A stretch of 64,000 nt of DNA from Oligosphaera ethanolica (GTDB lineage Bacteria; Verrucomicrobiota; Lentisphaeria; Oligosphaerales; Oligosphaeraceae). This document shows positions 19,449 through 28,125 of the stretch, piece after piece (positions within the stretch are counted from its first letter, which is position 1; every line of letters begins with the position of its first letter). The notes beneath the pieces are model-generated. The model was given only the letters and a program-made list of their open reading frames with translations, did no database searches and had not been told where the DNA came from. Where the stretch lies: assembly GCF_030814695.1 (NCBI RefSeq), contig NZ_JAUSVL010000001.1, positions 3,756,227 through 3,820,226 on the forward strand, written 5' to 3'. Both the position numbers and the translations under genes were made by a program.

Positions 19449-20519
19449 AATGCGGATATGGCCGAAGAACTGTTCTGGAAGGTATATGAGTCACTGTCAA
19501 CCCGTTACCCCGAGTTCCTGACCTCCAGCCGCAATTATCCCGGTTTGCCCTACCGCTTCCGGACAAGAACCATTCGCGCCGTTGATTCAACCACCATCAA
19601 ACTGACGGCATTTAATATGGGCTGGGCCCAGCACCGACGCCAGAAGGCGGCCGCCAAGATGCACACGGCGCTGAACATGCGCTCGTTCCTGCCGAACTTC
19701 GTCCTCGTCAAAAGTGCAAAGGATTCTGACCCGAAAAACGCCTGGGAACTGTGCGCCGACATGAAGGCCGGAGAGGTCGTGGTATTCGACAAGGCCTATG
19801 TTGATTTTAAGCATCTTAAGGTCCTTGACACGCGCGGCGTCTCCTGGGTGACGCGGGCCAAGGAAAACATGCTCTATGAAGTTATGGGACAGCATGCGAC
19901 TGGGAAACCGGAGGCGTCTGATCCCGTCAAACATGCGTCCGCCTCCTCAGAACCCGAGACAGATACGGCTGAAGTTATGGGACAGCAAGCGCCCTGCAAG
20001 CGCCGCTATGTCCGCAAGAAATGCAAGGTGTTGTCAGATGAGCGCATCAGGCTGATAGGGGTGCAGACCAAGGACAATTACCCCGATGACCTGCGGCTGG
20101 TCACGGCAGAGGTCGAGGTGAAGGGGAAGATGGTGGTGATGACGTTTATTACCAACAACTTCGAGTGGTCGCCGTTTTCCGTGTGCCAGCTCTATCAATG
20201 CCGTTGGGGTGTGGAGGTGTTTTTCAAGGAAATCAAACAGACGCTGCAGCTGGCCGATTTCCTTGGATATAACGAAAATGCCGTCCGCTGGCAAGTCTGG
20301 ACAGCGCTGCTTGCCTATCTCCTGCTACGGTTCGTCGCTTGGTACAACAAGTGGAAGCGCCAGTTCAGTCGGCTCTTTACCTTGTTGCGTGCCGTGCTCT
20401 GGAATTACTTCAGTTTGCCCAGTATCATCGAGTGCTGCGACACGAAGCGGGAGCGGCGCCATATTATCCGGGGAAGTCCGGAAAAAGCATATCAGCTGTA
20501 TTTTGAAGGGATGGTATAG
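19449..20519 (+). pseudogene. IS4-family transposase, C-terminal part
   Basis: The remainder of the transposase begun at 13045. It contains the DDE motifs RAVDSTTIKLTAF (Asp), VVVFDKAYVDFKHLK (Asp) and QCRWGVEVFFKEIKQTLQL (Glu, with the Y/W-x-x-E form of IS4). Two copies of EVMGQ-type sequence around 19889 and 19978 suggest a small internal duplication. It is disrupted only by the IS66 insertion; precise excision would restore it. Confidence 0.9.
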
Positions 20520-20631
20520 TCTCCTGGCTAAACTTTTCCACACACAAAGAAGGTGTCTTGAAAAATCAGGCGGCCTCGTGCTCGCATGTGCCCAAAAAAC
20601 AGGTAATTTCAGTGACTATGGGACGGCTGTG

Positions 20632-20746
20632 TAACGATTTTGTATTCGGCAAACCATACGTTGAGTCCTGAAGCCATTATGGGCTCAACAATGTTACGTA
20701 CAACTTGCGCGTCACCTGATCGGTAGCTGATAAAAGCATCATACAT
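20632..20746 (-). pseudogene. 5' part of TIR gene 4 (first strand, helix and BB-loop)
   Basis: Thirty-eight codons starting MYDAFISYRSGDAQVVRNIV, then GLNVWFAEYKIV, which is exactly the part of the TIR domain missing from 11975-12999. GAAGGA lies before ATG 20746. The ATG overlaps the stop of TIR gene 3 (ATGTATGA), so the two were translationally coupled. The frame runs into the end of the IS4-type element at 20631. It is too short to appear as a conspicuous open frame and is easy to miss. Confidence 0.85.
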
Positions 20747-22709
20747 ACTTACATTCCTTCTCTTTTGGGATCAAATCTCCTGTTTGTGCGCACTTGCTCT
20801 GAGCCTGCATCGCGCCCAGGATCATGGAGGCAAGAAGATAGGAAACGAACTCTGGCTCGACGCTTTTGGTGCCGAGCCAACAGAAGGTGGCAGCACCTAC
20901 GAGGGTGGCACCAAAAACGATCTTCGGCCTGATTGGCATCCGGTGTTTGAATATGTACACGAAGGAAACAAGTAAATACCCCAGGAATGCGCAGGACAAG
21001 AGCAAGATTGCCGGGAACGCTCCGGCCTCTGATATTCTTGCAAACAAGCGGCCTGCCGCGTTGCTGAAAAACAGGGAACAGATCGTCAGCATGAAGGCCA
21101 TCGGGGCCATCACTTCACAGACCTTCGAGAAAACCTGTCTCAGCCAGTAGATCCGCATGCTGATCCGAGGGCCGATAAGCCCCATGCGCAACCATGCGAC
21201 GGATTTAAGGAGTTCAAATGCATCCGGCCAGGTTTCCTTGCGATAGATGTATCCAAACGGCATCCGCCAATCGACTCCCGACTTTGACTGAAGTGCCGCG
21301 CCGACAGTTCCGAAGACAGGAAGTGTATCGTGTTTGTCGGCCTCCTCCCAATAGTTGGACTCTGCAATCACCGCGATTTGGGGAGAAGCGATATAGGAGA
21401 CACTCCTCAAAGCCGACTCTAACTCGGCTGCTGCCCAGTGGCTCTTGGCCGTAATGTCGTCAAGAAGCGTTATGAATAGTGTTTGACGGTTGATGTTCTT
21501 GTATAGGTGGTGCCGCCAGTGGCTGCCTTCCGGAATACAGTCCCGATCCAGAAAACAGGGTATTTTGCTTTTGCGAAAGTCTGCGGTTAACTCATGCGCC
21601 CTGGCTGCACTCCAAGCGGAACGACGACTGTAACTGATAAACACAGAACCCGACTCGTCCGTGGATGCAAAGATTTGGCATCGTTCGTAATTGTCCGTAA
21701 TGCCCAAGGCGGCTTCATACACATTGGAGTCTATTTTCCCTCCAACTTCCGTGGCAACGGACCGATTATCAAGATAAGAAGAGACTTCTGCCGACAAGGC
21801 ATGCAGGAACAACTCCGAGCGAAAACGTTTTCGGAACAGGCCTTCAATGACCCAGCCGATCACATAGCCCAGGCAAAACAGCGCAATGGAGAAGCTTGGG
21901 TGAAGCATGAGCCAGATCGTGACACCGATTACAAAGGCAGACATCGCAAGCCCCATATCAAACCCACGGATTCTGAAGGTTCGCTTGATTGAATTAGTAA
22001 AGAAGAAAAGCACATCAACACTAACGAGGGCGGCAAATAGCCCGATCAGGAATTCAATGCCAGAAACCCGGCATATCTGATTCCTCATATCCACCCAACC
22101 CGCCAACCCGGTCGATTGCGAACCGGAATCAGAAAAGAATAAGAGGACAAGCAATGCCAGTGGAATTGCCACTGGGACCCAACCAAAGCCTTTTCCGGTC
22201 TTGGTTGTTCGCTGTTGCTTCGCCAAGTCATCAAGATATTCCTGTCGCTCATCGTCTCGTCTGATCAGGTAATTTGACAATTTCGCAGCCATTTCCTGAA
22301 TGATTTCAACTCCGCTGATTTGAACGGTCTCGACAAGCTGGTTCACTGTCTTCGAAAGCGGGCCATCATCTTCTGACCCCATATTCCGTAGGTCTTCAAT
22401 GGTCATGCCTGTAAAGCAGACAAACAACCGGAAATCGATTCGCTTTCCCACCTCGTAAACGGCAGTAGACAAAAATCTCAGGAAGTCACGATTCTGCAGC
22501 ATCGAAGGCGACAGAAACACCACAACTCCCGCGCTTGTGCTCAAGTCCTTATCGAGCAATGTCCCTTCAGGAAGCGAAGTCAGAGCAATGCAATTCAGAC
22601 CAGCAATTGCACTCGCTTCTGCATGGTCTTCTTTGAATGCACTGAAAAACGCTCGAAGTTCTTCCTCGGCGTTTCCAACTACAACAACCTTGATGTTCTC
22701 TTCATTCAT
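20739..22709 (-). CDS. Polytopic membrane protein with central TIR domain (TIR gene 3)
   Basis: A 656-residue protein. Residues 1-165 look like an alpha/beta domain of flavodoxin or degenerate-TIR type (IKVVVVGNAEEELRAFF, GVVVFLSPSM, RLFVCFTGM). Hydrophobic helices lie at about 177-194, 218-238, 255-290. A TIR domain occupies about 354-470 (SVFISYSRRSAWSAARAHEL; catalytic E429 in HWAAAELESAL). Four more hydrophobic segments lie between 530 and 636. TIR in the middle of a multi-pass membrane protein is unusual. ATG 22709 overlaps the TGA of the upstream gene (ATGA) and has GGAG 8 bases upstream, so it is preferred over ATG 22733. It is one of the few uninterrupted genes in the operon. Confidence 0.85.
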   Translation of the reverse strand: MNEENIKVVVVGNAEEELRAFFSAFKEDHAEASAIAGLNCIALTSLPEGTLLDKDLSTSAGVVVFLSPSMLQNRDFLRFLSTAVYEVGKRIDFRLFVCFTGMTIEDLRNMGSEDDGPLSKTVNQLVETVQISGVEIIQEMAAKLSNYLIRRDDERQEYLDDLAKQQRTTKTGKGFGWVPVAIPLALLVLLFFSDSGSQSTGLAGWVDMRNQICRVSGIEFLIGLFAALVSVDVLFFFTNSIKRTFRIRGFDMGLAMSAFVIGVTIWLMLHPSFSIALFCLGYVIGWVIEGLFRKRFRSELFLHALSAEVSSYLDNRSVATEVGGKIDSNVYEAALGITDNYERCQIFASTDESGSVFISYSRRSAWSAARAHELTADFRKSKIPCFLDRDCIPEGSHWRHHLYKNINRQTLFITLLDDITAKSHWAAAELESALRSVSYIASPQIAVIAESNYWEEADKHDTLPVFGTVGAALQSKSGVDWRMPFGYIYRKETWPDAFELLKSVAWLRMGLIGPRISMRIYWLRQVFSKVCEVMAPMAFMLTICSLFFSNAAGRLFARISEAGAFPAILLLSCAFLGYLLVSFVYIFKHRMPIRPKIVFGATLVGAATFCWLGTKSVEPEFVSYLLASMILGAMQAQSKCAQTGDLIPKEKECKYV

Positions 22710-23225
22710 TGATGTGTCTCCAATTTCTGCCAAGCGGCATACAGTTCCGTTGCCTCATCTTTCAGTTTTCCAGACAAACCGGTTTCTGATGCTGATGAAT
22801 CCAGCCACGCATGAAACTCCCTCACTTCCCGATACTCGGCCAAGAATGATTGCGCAATCGAGGAATCCGAGGCACTGGCTTCGTGAGCAAGCAGTGCTGC
22901 CGTTGTGGAGGCAAATAGAAACTTGTAGAACGTATCCCGATACTCCGAGAATGCGGCGTTATCGGTCTCTCGCAGCCGGTCCGCTGTTTTCCTCCATGGC
23001 TGTTGATACGATTCAGATTTTCCCTTGAGTAACATGGCGGTTTTGGCGAAAGCACTGGACAACATCTGAACATAATGTGCCCTGCAAACGATTGGAAACG
23101 ATTCCACCAGTGAGCGTGTCACCGTCATCATGGCCTCACACGAGACCCAGCCTGCGGGATATTGCCACTTGCGCCGATAAAGACCTTCCTCACAACATGT
23201 GATGATCTTTGCATACTCACCCTGA
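22706..23225 (-). pseudogene. C-terminal part of an unknown helical protein, truncated by IS3
   Basis: About 173 codons from EYAKIITCCEEGLYRRKW to LYAAWQKLETHQ. It has no start of its own; further upstream the frame runs into the IS3 element. The sequence is helical and soluble-looking, with no motif I recognise. Its stop overlaps the ATG of TIR gene 3. It may be the C-terminal half of the membrane protein at 24583-28125 on the other side of the IS3 element, but the frames do not join cleanly (one base off, no matching target repeat), so a small deletion or a separate gene is equally possible. Confidence 0.6.
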
Positions 23226-23271
23226 AGTGGACCCCAAGTCAAGGACAAAAACGAACGAATTATCAGTGGGC

Positions 23272-24189
23272 TCATGGATTCACGCAGGCATTTGGCTGCG
23301 AAGCCGCAGGCCGCATCTCCGCAGGAGAGCGGCTGAGCAGCCCTAAATTGAAGTCCGCCCCGCAGGGGGCGGAAGTGTGCCATTCGTCCGGCGTCTGGTA
23401 GCCGAGGGCCTCGTGCAGGCGGCGTTGGTTGTAAAAGTCTATGTAGTTGGCCAAACTGGCTTTCATGCTGAAAACATCCTTGAACGAGTGCAGATACAGC
23501 CACTCGTACTTGAGGCTGCGCCAGAAGCGCTCAATGAAGATGTTGTCGAAGGCCCGCCCCCGGCCATCCATGCTGATGGCGACATCGCGCGCCTTCAGGG
23601 CGGCAATGAAGGCATCCGAGGTGAACTGACTGCCCTGGTCGGTGTTGAAGATATCCGGCTTCCCGTGCTCCCTGAAAGCATCCTCCAAAGCGGCCACGCA
23701 GAAGTCGGCATTCATTGTGTTCGAGCAACGGTAGGCGAGCACCTTGCGGCTGTACCAGTCGATGATGGCAACCATATACATGGTGCCGGGCGCGTGTGGA
23801 AGGTAGGTGATGTCAGTGCTCCAGACCTGGTTCGGACGCGTCACGACAAGGTTTTTGAGCAGGTAGGGGTAGACTTGGTGTTCCGGGTGGGGCTTGCTGA
23901 TCATGATTCCGGGAGCAATGCCCATGATGCCCATGATGCGCATCAGGCGCTGCACGCGCTTGCGATTGACCACATAGCCTTCGCGCTGGAGCTGAGCCGT
24001 GATCCGTCTGCTGCCGTAAAAAGGCGTCTCCGTGTAGATACGGTCAATCTCGAATGCCAACGTCGCGTCTGCACGGGAAAGCATGGTGGAGGCCTTGATG
24101 CGCTGCCCGTAAAAGCTGGAACGGGGCACGCCAAGCAACTCGCATTTGCGTGTCAGAGGCAGCTGCGGTTCGGACTGCTCCCCGTTCAT
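23272..24189 (-). CDS. IS3-family transposase OrfB
   Basis: 305 residues. An HTH_21 region (YTETPFYGSRRITAQLQREG, VNRKRVQRLMRIMGIMG) is followed by an rve integrase core with WSTDITYLPH (Asp), IFNTDQGSQFTS (Asp), and IFIERFWRSLKYE (Glu, 35 residues after the second Asp). It overlaps orfA by 4 bases. In IS3 elements the active enzyme is usually an OrfA-OrfB fusion made by -1 frameshifting; a run of nine A at 24231-24240 on this strand, upstream of the orfA stop, is a likely slippery site. The gene appears intact. Confidence 0.93.
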   Translation of the reverse strand: MNGEQSEPQLPLTRKCELLGVPRSSFYGQRIKASTMLSRADATLAFEIDRIYTETPFYGSRRITAQLQREGYVVNRKRVQRLMRIMGIMGIAPGIMISKPHPEHQVYPYLLKNLVVTRPNQVWSTDITYLPHAPGTMYMVAIIDWYSRKVLAYRCSNTMNADFCVAALEDAFREHGKPDIFNTDQGSQFTSDAFIAALKARDVAISMDGRGRAFDNIFIERFWRSLKYEWLYLHSFKDVFSMKASLANYIDFYNQRRLHEALGYQTPDEWHTSAPCGADFNLGLLSRSPAEMRPAASQPNACVNP

Positions 24190-24506
24190 AAGCTCACCTC
24201 GTTCTCGGACAGCCCCAACTGCATCGACTTTTTTTTTAACCAGGACAGTTCAACGCGAAGACGACCAACTTCCTCATAAACAGCGGCTTCGCTGATTTTG
24301 GACTCTTTGTCCAGGCGGCGGCGCTGAGCGTCACTGATGAAGGCGTCGGCAGAGGACGCGCGCAACTGCTCTTTCCATTGACTGATCTGGTTCACATGCA
24401 CGCCAAAGGCGCTGGCAAGCTCCACCAGCGTCTTGTCCTCTTTGAGGGCGGCAATAGCGACTTTGGCCTTGAACTCAGGCGTAAAACTGCGCTTCTTCTT
24501 GTTCAT
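24186..24506 (-). CDS. IS3-family OrfA (helix-turn-helix)
   Basis: 106 residues with the HTH_Tnp_1 pattern: RSFTPEFKAKVAIAALKEDK, LVELASAFGVHVNQISQWK, then a leucine-zipper-like coiled coil (EEVGRLRVELSWLKKK). The protein recognises the IS ends and regulates transposition. The AAAAAAAAA run encoding WLKKK lies before its stop and is where frameshifting into orfB would occur. Confidence 0.93.
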   Translation of the reverse strand: MNKKKRSFTPEFKAKVAIAALKEDKTLVELASAFGVHVNQISQWKEQLRASSADAFISDAQRRRLDKESKISEAAVYEEVGRLRVELSWLKKKSMQLGLSENEVSL

Positions 24507-24582
24507 CCGGGAGACCTCCTTGGGTTGGGCTGAGGATAATGTCTTTCACACTTATCGCCTTGTCCAATTTTCGGGGTCCACT

Positions 24583-24733
24583 ATATAAATAGGAACAATC
24601 CAAAAAAGCATATTGGAATCTAGGTGCCATCGCAATGCTAGTGCAATACCAAGGCCGAATACCGAACTCATAGCAACAACTCCGGCGAAATTCCATGCAA
24701 ATAGCCAAAGAGAACGACAGCGCACCTGGCAGG
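24583..24733 (-). pseudogene. 3' part of polytopic membrane protein gene
   Basis: Codes for LWLFAWNFAGVVAMSSVFGL and further membrane sequence up to FWIVPIYI, where the IS3 element begins. It joins 27736-28125 in phase when the IS66 element and one CTGGCAGG are removed (GVTCQV|RCRSLWLF). Confidence 0.8.
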
Positions 24734-24819
24734 GTAAGCGCTCGCCCAGCCCATTAAGCAGGAAAATCTGAAGCATTTAGGTTAATTGGCAGTCCTGTAA
24801 CCAACAGAGGAGACTGCCA

Positions 24820-25158
24820 ATGACCGACCGTGAAGCTGCTTGGCGTGACGCCTTGTCCGCCCATTCGTCGTCCGGAATGCCTTTGAGTCGCTATTGTCGC
24901 GACAAGGGGCTCAACTATCATCAGGCGGTGTACTGGCGCCGCCGCCTGGCCACGATTGACGGCGCCGCCGGCTTGTCCGTCCCGGATGCGCCCGCCCCGA
25001 CTTTTTCGCTCGTGGAGCTATCCGAGCCGCCGCGGCAGGTCGCGGACAGCGGCGTGGCCATTGAGTGCGGACGCTGCCGGATCAGCCTGAAGGCCGGCTT
25101 TGATCCGTCGGTGCTATCCCGGGCGCTGGCCGTCCTGTCGGGTCTGGAGGCGGACTGA
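24820..25158 (+). CDS. tnpA: IS66 accessory protein TnpA (copy 2)
   Basis: 112 residues, nearly identical to the copy at 19023-19361 (differences such as MTDREAAWRD and PPRQVADSG). Helix-turn-helix-like N-terminus. Its TGA overlaps the tnpB ATG. Confidence 0.9.
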   Translation: MTDREAAWRDALSAHSSSGMPLSRYCRDKGLNYHQAVYWRRRLATIDGAAGLSVPDAPAPTFSLVELSEPPRQVADSGVAIECGRCRISLKAGFDPSVLSRALAVLSGLEAD

Positions 25159-25499
25159 TGTTGTCCCTGCCGCCATCCGCACGCATCTATATTTGCCACC
25201 AGGCCGTGGACATGCGCAAGTCGTTTGACGGCCTGGCGGCGGCCTCCAGCCAGCTGCTCGCCCAGAGTCCGGCTTCCGGGCACTTCTTCGTCTTTCTCAA
25301 CGCCCGGCGCACGCTGATCAAAATCCTCAACTGGGACGGCGACGGCTACACCATCTGGAGCAAGCGCCTTGAGCAGGGACAATTCAACCTGCCCAAAGCC
25401 GTCGGCGACCGCCTGCTGCTTGATCTGCGTGACCTTCACGCCATGCTTGATGGCGTGAAGCCGGGCGCGTACTACAAAAGATTTTCAAAAAAAGTGTGA
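25158..25499 (+). CDS. tnpB: IS66 accessory protein TnpB (copy 2)
   Basis: 113 residues, the same as copy 1 except for the last residue (KKV instead of KKM). The family motif DMRKSFDGLAA is present. Coupled to tnpA by TGATG. Confidence 0.93.
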   Translation: MLSLPPSARIYICHQAVDMRKSFDGLAAASSQLLAQSPASGHFFVFLNARRTLIKILNWDGDGYTIWSKRLEQGQFNLPKAVGDRLLLDLRDLHAMLDGVKPGAYYKRFSKKV

Positions 25500-25561
25500 T
25501 TTCGCCATCTTTTTTTTGCGTGCTTGCTTGCATGGTTTTGTTTTTGATGTAAGTTATTGGT

Positions 25562-27032
25562 ATGCAAAATGATACGTTTTATTTTAGCGACTTTTCTGGC
25601 GGCGGCGCCGCGCGACTTGCCGCCGAGAACGACCGCCTGCGTGAACAACTCCTGCAGGCTACCGCCGAGAACGTCCAGCTGGGTGAAACGCTGCAGCAAA
25701 TCCAGCAGCTTGCCACCGCCGAGTCTGGCGAGTTGCGCGACGCGCTGAAAAAATCCCTCCAGCGCCTGGCCGAGATGGAACTGCAGTTGGCCTGGCTGAA
25801 CAAACGGCTCTTCGGCAGAAGCTCCGAGCGCGTGGTCGACGAGAAGACCCCGTTGCTGCCGGGCCTGTTTGTGCCGGAAACGGCCGCCAAGCCGGAACCG
25901 GCCACGATCCAGGTCCAAGGCCATGATCGCCCGAAAAAGGCCGCCAACAAGGACGCCAAGAGCGTTCCTTTTGCCGATCACCTTGAGCGCAGGGAACGGG
26001 TTGTCGACATTGCCGAAACTGACAAACTCGGGAAGGAGTTCATCGGCTTTGACGTCTCTGAAATGCTCATGCACCGTTCCGCTTTCTACGTCCTGGTCAT
26101 CAAGCGTGCCAAATATGTGGTGCCGGGCCAGCCTGAGCTGGGCGTCGTGATGGCGCCGCCGCTGCCGAACGTCCTGTCCGAAGACTCCGACCGCAGCCAT
26201 TTCGACATCAGCGTGCCCGTTCACGTCCTCCACGAGAAATTCGTTAACCACATGCCCTTCTACCGCCAGAGCGAAGACCTCAAACGCGAGGGCATCATTC
26301 TGAGCCGCGGCACCATGTGCGACTGGGCGGACAAGATCGCCTTTCTGGTGCAACCCATCATAGATCGCCTGACCGACCTGCTGCTGAAAAGCGACGTCAT
26401 TCACGCCGATGAAACCTCCGCGCGGATGTTGGCGAAAGGAAAATGTCAGAAGTGTTACCTCTGGGTGCGCAAGACCGGCGTCGGCCCGCCGATCACCCTC
26501 TTTCATTTTTCGCCCGGGCGAGGTCAGGGCGAAGCGCAAAAAATCCTCGGAAATTACGCCGGTATATTCATCAGTGATGCCTATACGGGCTACGACAAGC
26601 TGCCCGGAACCCGCGCCGCCTGCTGGGCGCACGTGCGCCGCAAGTTCTACGAGGTGCCTGAACTGGACAACGAGCAGCGTCTGACGGCCCTGAAGCTGAT
26701 CCGGATCATGTACGACAACGAGGCGCGGGCCGCTGACGAGGTCAAGGACGCCGAGGCCGCGCGGGCCGGCGGCGAGCTCAACATCGTCGTCCCGTCCCTG
26801 GTCGAGACGCGCCGGAAGCAGCGGGCCAATTCGGCGGAGCTGGTCGAGCAGTTCTTCGCGCTGTGCGACGACATCGTCCGCCGGCGTCTGCCACCGACCT
26901 CCATGCTCGTCCGGGCCGCCGTCTACGCGCTCAAGCAACGTCAGGAGCTCTCCGTGTTCCTGAGTGACCCACGCGTGAACATCGACAACAATCCGGCCGA
27001 GAACGCCATTCGTCCCTGGGCACTGGGACGCA
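25562..27032 (+). pseudogene. tnpC: IS66 transposase TnpC, main body (copy 2), interrupted
   Basis: About 490 codons of the IS66 DDE transposase with VIHADETSARML, FISDAYTGYDKL and DNNPAENAIRPWALGRNN. The residues after RNN are read from the RIT remnant up to a stop at 27133. It lacks the C-terminal domain, which lies at 27413-27611. Both IS66 copies are therefore defective for their own transposase; either an intact copy exists elsewhere or the truncated protein retains activity. Confidence 0.9.
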
Positions 27033-27387
27033 ATAATGCGCAGTTCGGGATTATGCGGAGTAACGTGGAGCATTGGCCTGGAGCATGTTGGCCCTCAAGG
27101 AGAAACAGGTTTATGACTCTATCAGTCGCTTGACATAATTCAGACATGAGAGACCCACGACCACGCACATTTACGTGGAAGCGGACCTCATGATGAAAGA
27201 GCGTGCTCTCGCTACACTGCAAGAGCCAAGCGACCAACCCGTCCGTTACTCCCCGCCTGACGATCTATTATCCTTACTGGAGTCTCTTTGATTATGCAGA
27301 GCGAAAACCGTGCGACTGTCCTCAATTGGTGCCGGACAAGCTTCGTCCGGAGGCCCTCACTCCGCATAATCCCGAACTGCGCATTAT
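27033..27387 (+). mobile_element. RIT deletion derivative (355 bp, MITE-like)
   Basis: Both inverted repeats of the RIT element are kept (27033-27061 and 27359-27387, each with one C-for-G change). The first about 70 bp next to the left repeat and the last about 48 codons of the third recombinase (THIYVEADLMMKERALATLQ to LLESL) remain; everything between is deleted. It occupies the same site in tnpC as the full element at 13677-17149. Confidence 0.88.
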
Positions 27388-27418
27388 TGCGTTTATGCCA
27401 AGCTTGGCATAAACGCAA
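27387..27418. repeat. Perfect 32-bp palindrome next to the RIT derivative
   Basis: TTGCGTTTATGCCAAG followed by its exact reverse complement. It lies between the right RIT repeat and the resumed tnpC sequence. The copy at 13646-13677 has changes in one arm. Confidence 0.85.
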
Positions 27419-27611
27419 AAATTGGCTCTTTGTTGGCAACGAACGCGGCGGCGAGAAATCCGCCATCATCGCCAGCCTCGTGGCCACCTGCAAAGACAAC
27501 CAGGTCGACTTCAAGGCCTGGCTCGAGGACGTCCTCACCCGCCTCGGCACCACCCGGCATGCCGACATTGACTCCTTGCTGCCACACAACTGGAATCCCG
27601 CACGCAACTGA
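27413..27611 (+). pseudogene. tnpC: IS66 transposase TnpC, C-terminal part (copy 2)
   Basis: Reads KNWLFVGNERGGEKSAIIAS through to LLPHNWNPARN and stop. Counterpart of 13453-13676. Confidence 0.85.
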
Positions 27612-27735
27612 CACCACTCGCACACTATCGCGCCACCGCCCCGATCCGCTTCACGCGGAACGGGGCTTTTCGCGTTCAGGTGCTAATGTAATCACGCGAA
27701 ACACATGCGGGGATATGGGCTGGGCGAACGCTTAC

Positions 27736-28125
27736 CTGGCAGGTTACCCCCATGGGTATGCCCCAGACACACGCCAACGTAATCGGGATGGCTCCGGCAT
27801 CCAGATTGCTCGTGCTGAAGCAGACTAGGCAGGCCGCTTGAGCACCGATAAAGGAACATACCGGTCGAATGAGGGTGGACGGAGAATCACTTCCTTGATC
27901 GCTCCTGAAGAGCAGGGCACTGACCAGAGTGGCAGCGAGATAGCCGATTATACAGCCTGAAAACCAATGTATCAGCAACTGCTTCCAGAACTCAACTCCG
28001 CTGACCCAGGTTTTGATCAGCAGACCTGTCGCCACCCCGATCAATCCGGCTGGCAAAAACATAGATATATCAAGCCGCAAGCATTTGATAAAGGATTGCC
28101 TTGCTTGTTCTATAATATTATTCAT
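27736..28125 (-). pseudogene. 5' part of polytopic membrane protein gene
   Basis: The first 130 codons of a membrane protein: MNNIIEQARQSFIKCLRLD is followed by hydrophobic segments (ISMFLPAGLIGVATGLLIK, WFSGCIIGYLAATLVSALLF, PVCSFIGAQAACLVCF, AIPITLACVWGIPMGV). ATG 28125 overlaps the TAA of TIR gene 2 by 8 bases. The gene is cut by IS66 copy 2 and continues at 24583-24725, giving at least five predicted membrane helices. No known family is recognised. Its place between TIR genes suggests a membrane partner or effector of the system, by inference only. Confidence 0.75.

Larger units (their letters stand above)
13000..20631 (+). mobile_element. IS4-family (DUF4372 type) element, carrying a nested IS66 element
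   Basis: The outer ends both begin CAC: CACGGCATCTTAATGG at 13000 and CACAGCCGTCCCATAG read inward from 20631, a rough inverted repeat. Without the nested 13329-19448 element and its 8-bp duplication, the IS is about 1.5 kb, normal for this group. It splits TIR gene 4 between codons 38 and 39. I could not find a clean target duplication, and the host frame is off by one base after removal, so the exact tips are uncertain by a few bases. Confidence 0.75.
23226..24582 (-). mobile_element. IS3-family insertion sequence
   Basis: A 1357-bp element with AGTGGACCCC at 23226 and its reverse complement ending at 24582. It carries two overlapping genes, orfA and orfB, on the minus strand. I see no clear 3-4 bp target duplication. 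Confidence 0.85.
24734..27735 (+). mobile_element. IS66-family element, copy 2, with RIT deletion derivative
   Basis: 3002 bp. The ends are GTAAGCGCTCGCCCAGCCC at 24734 and the matching inverted end at 27735. The 8-bp target duplication CTGGCAGG is at 24726-24733 and 27736-27743. It contains tnpA, tnpB and a tnpC split at the same codon as in copy 1, but here only a 355-bp RIT remnant sits in the gene. Confidence 0.94.
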
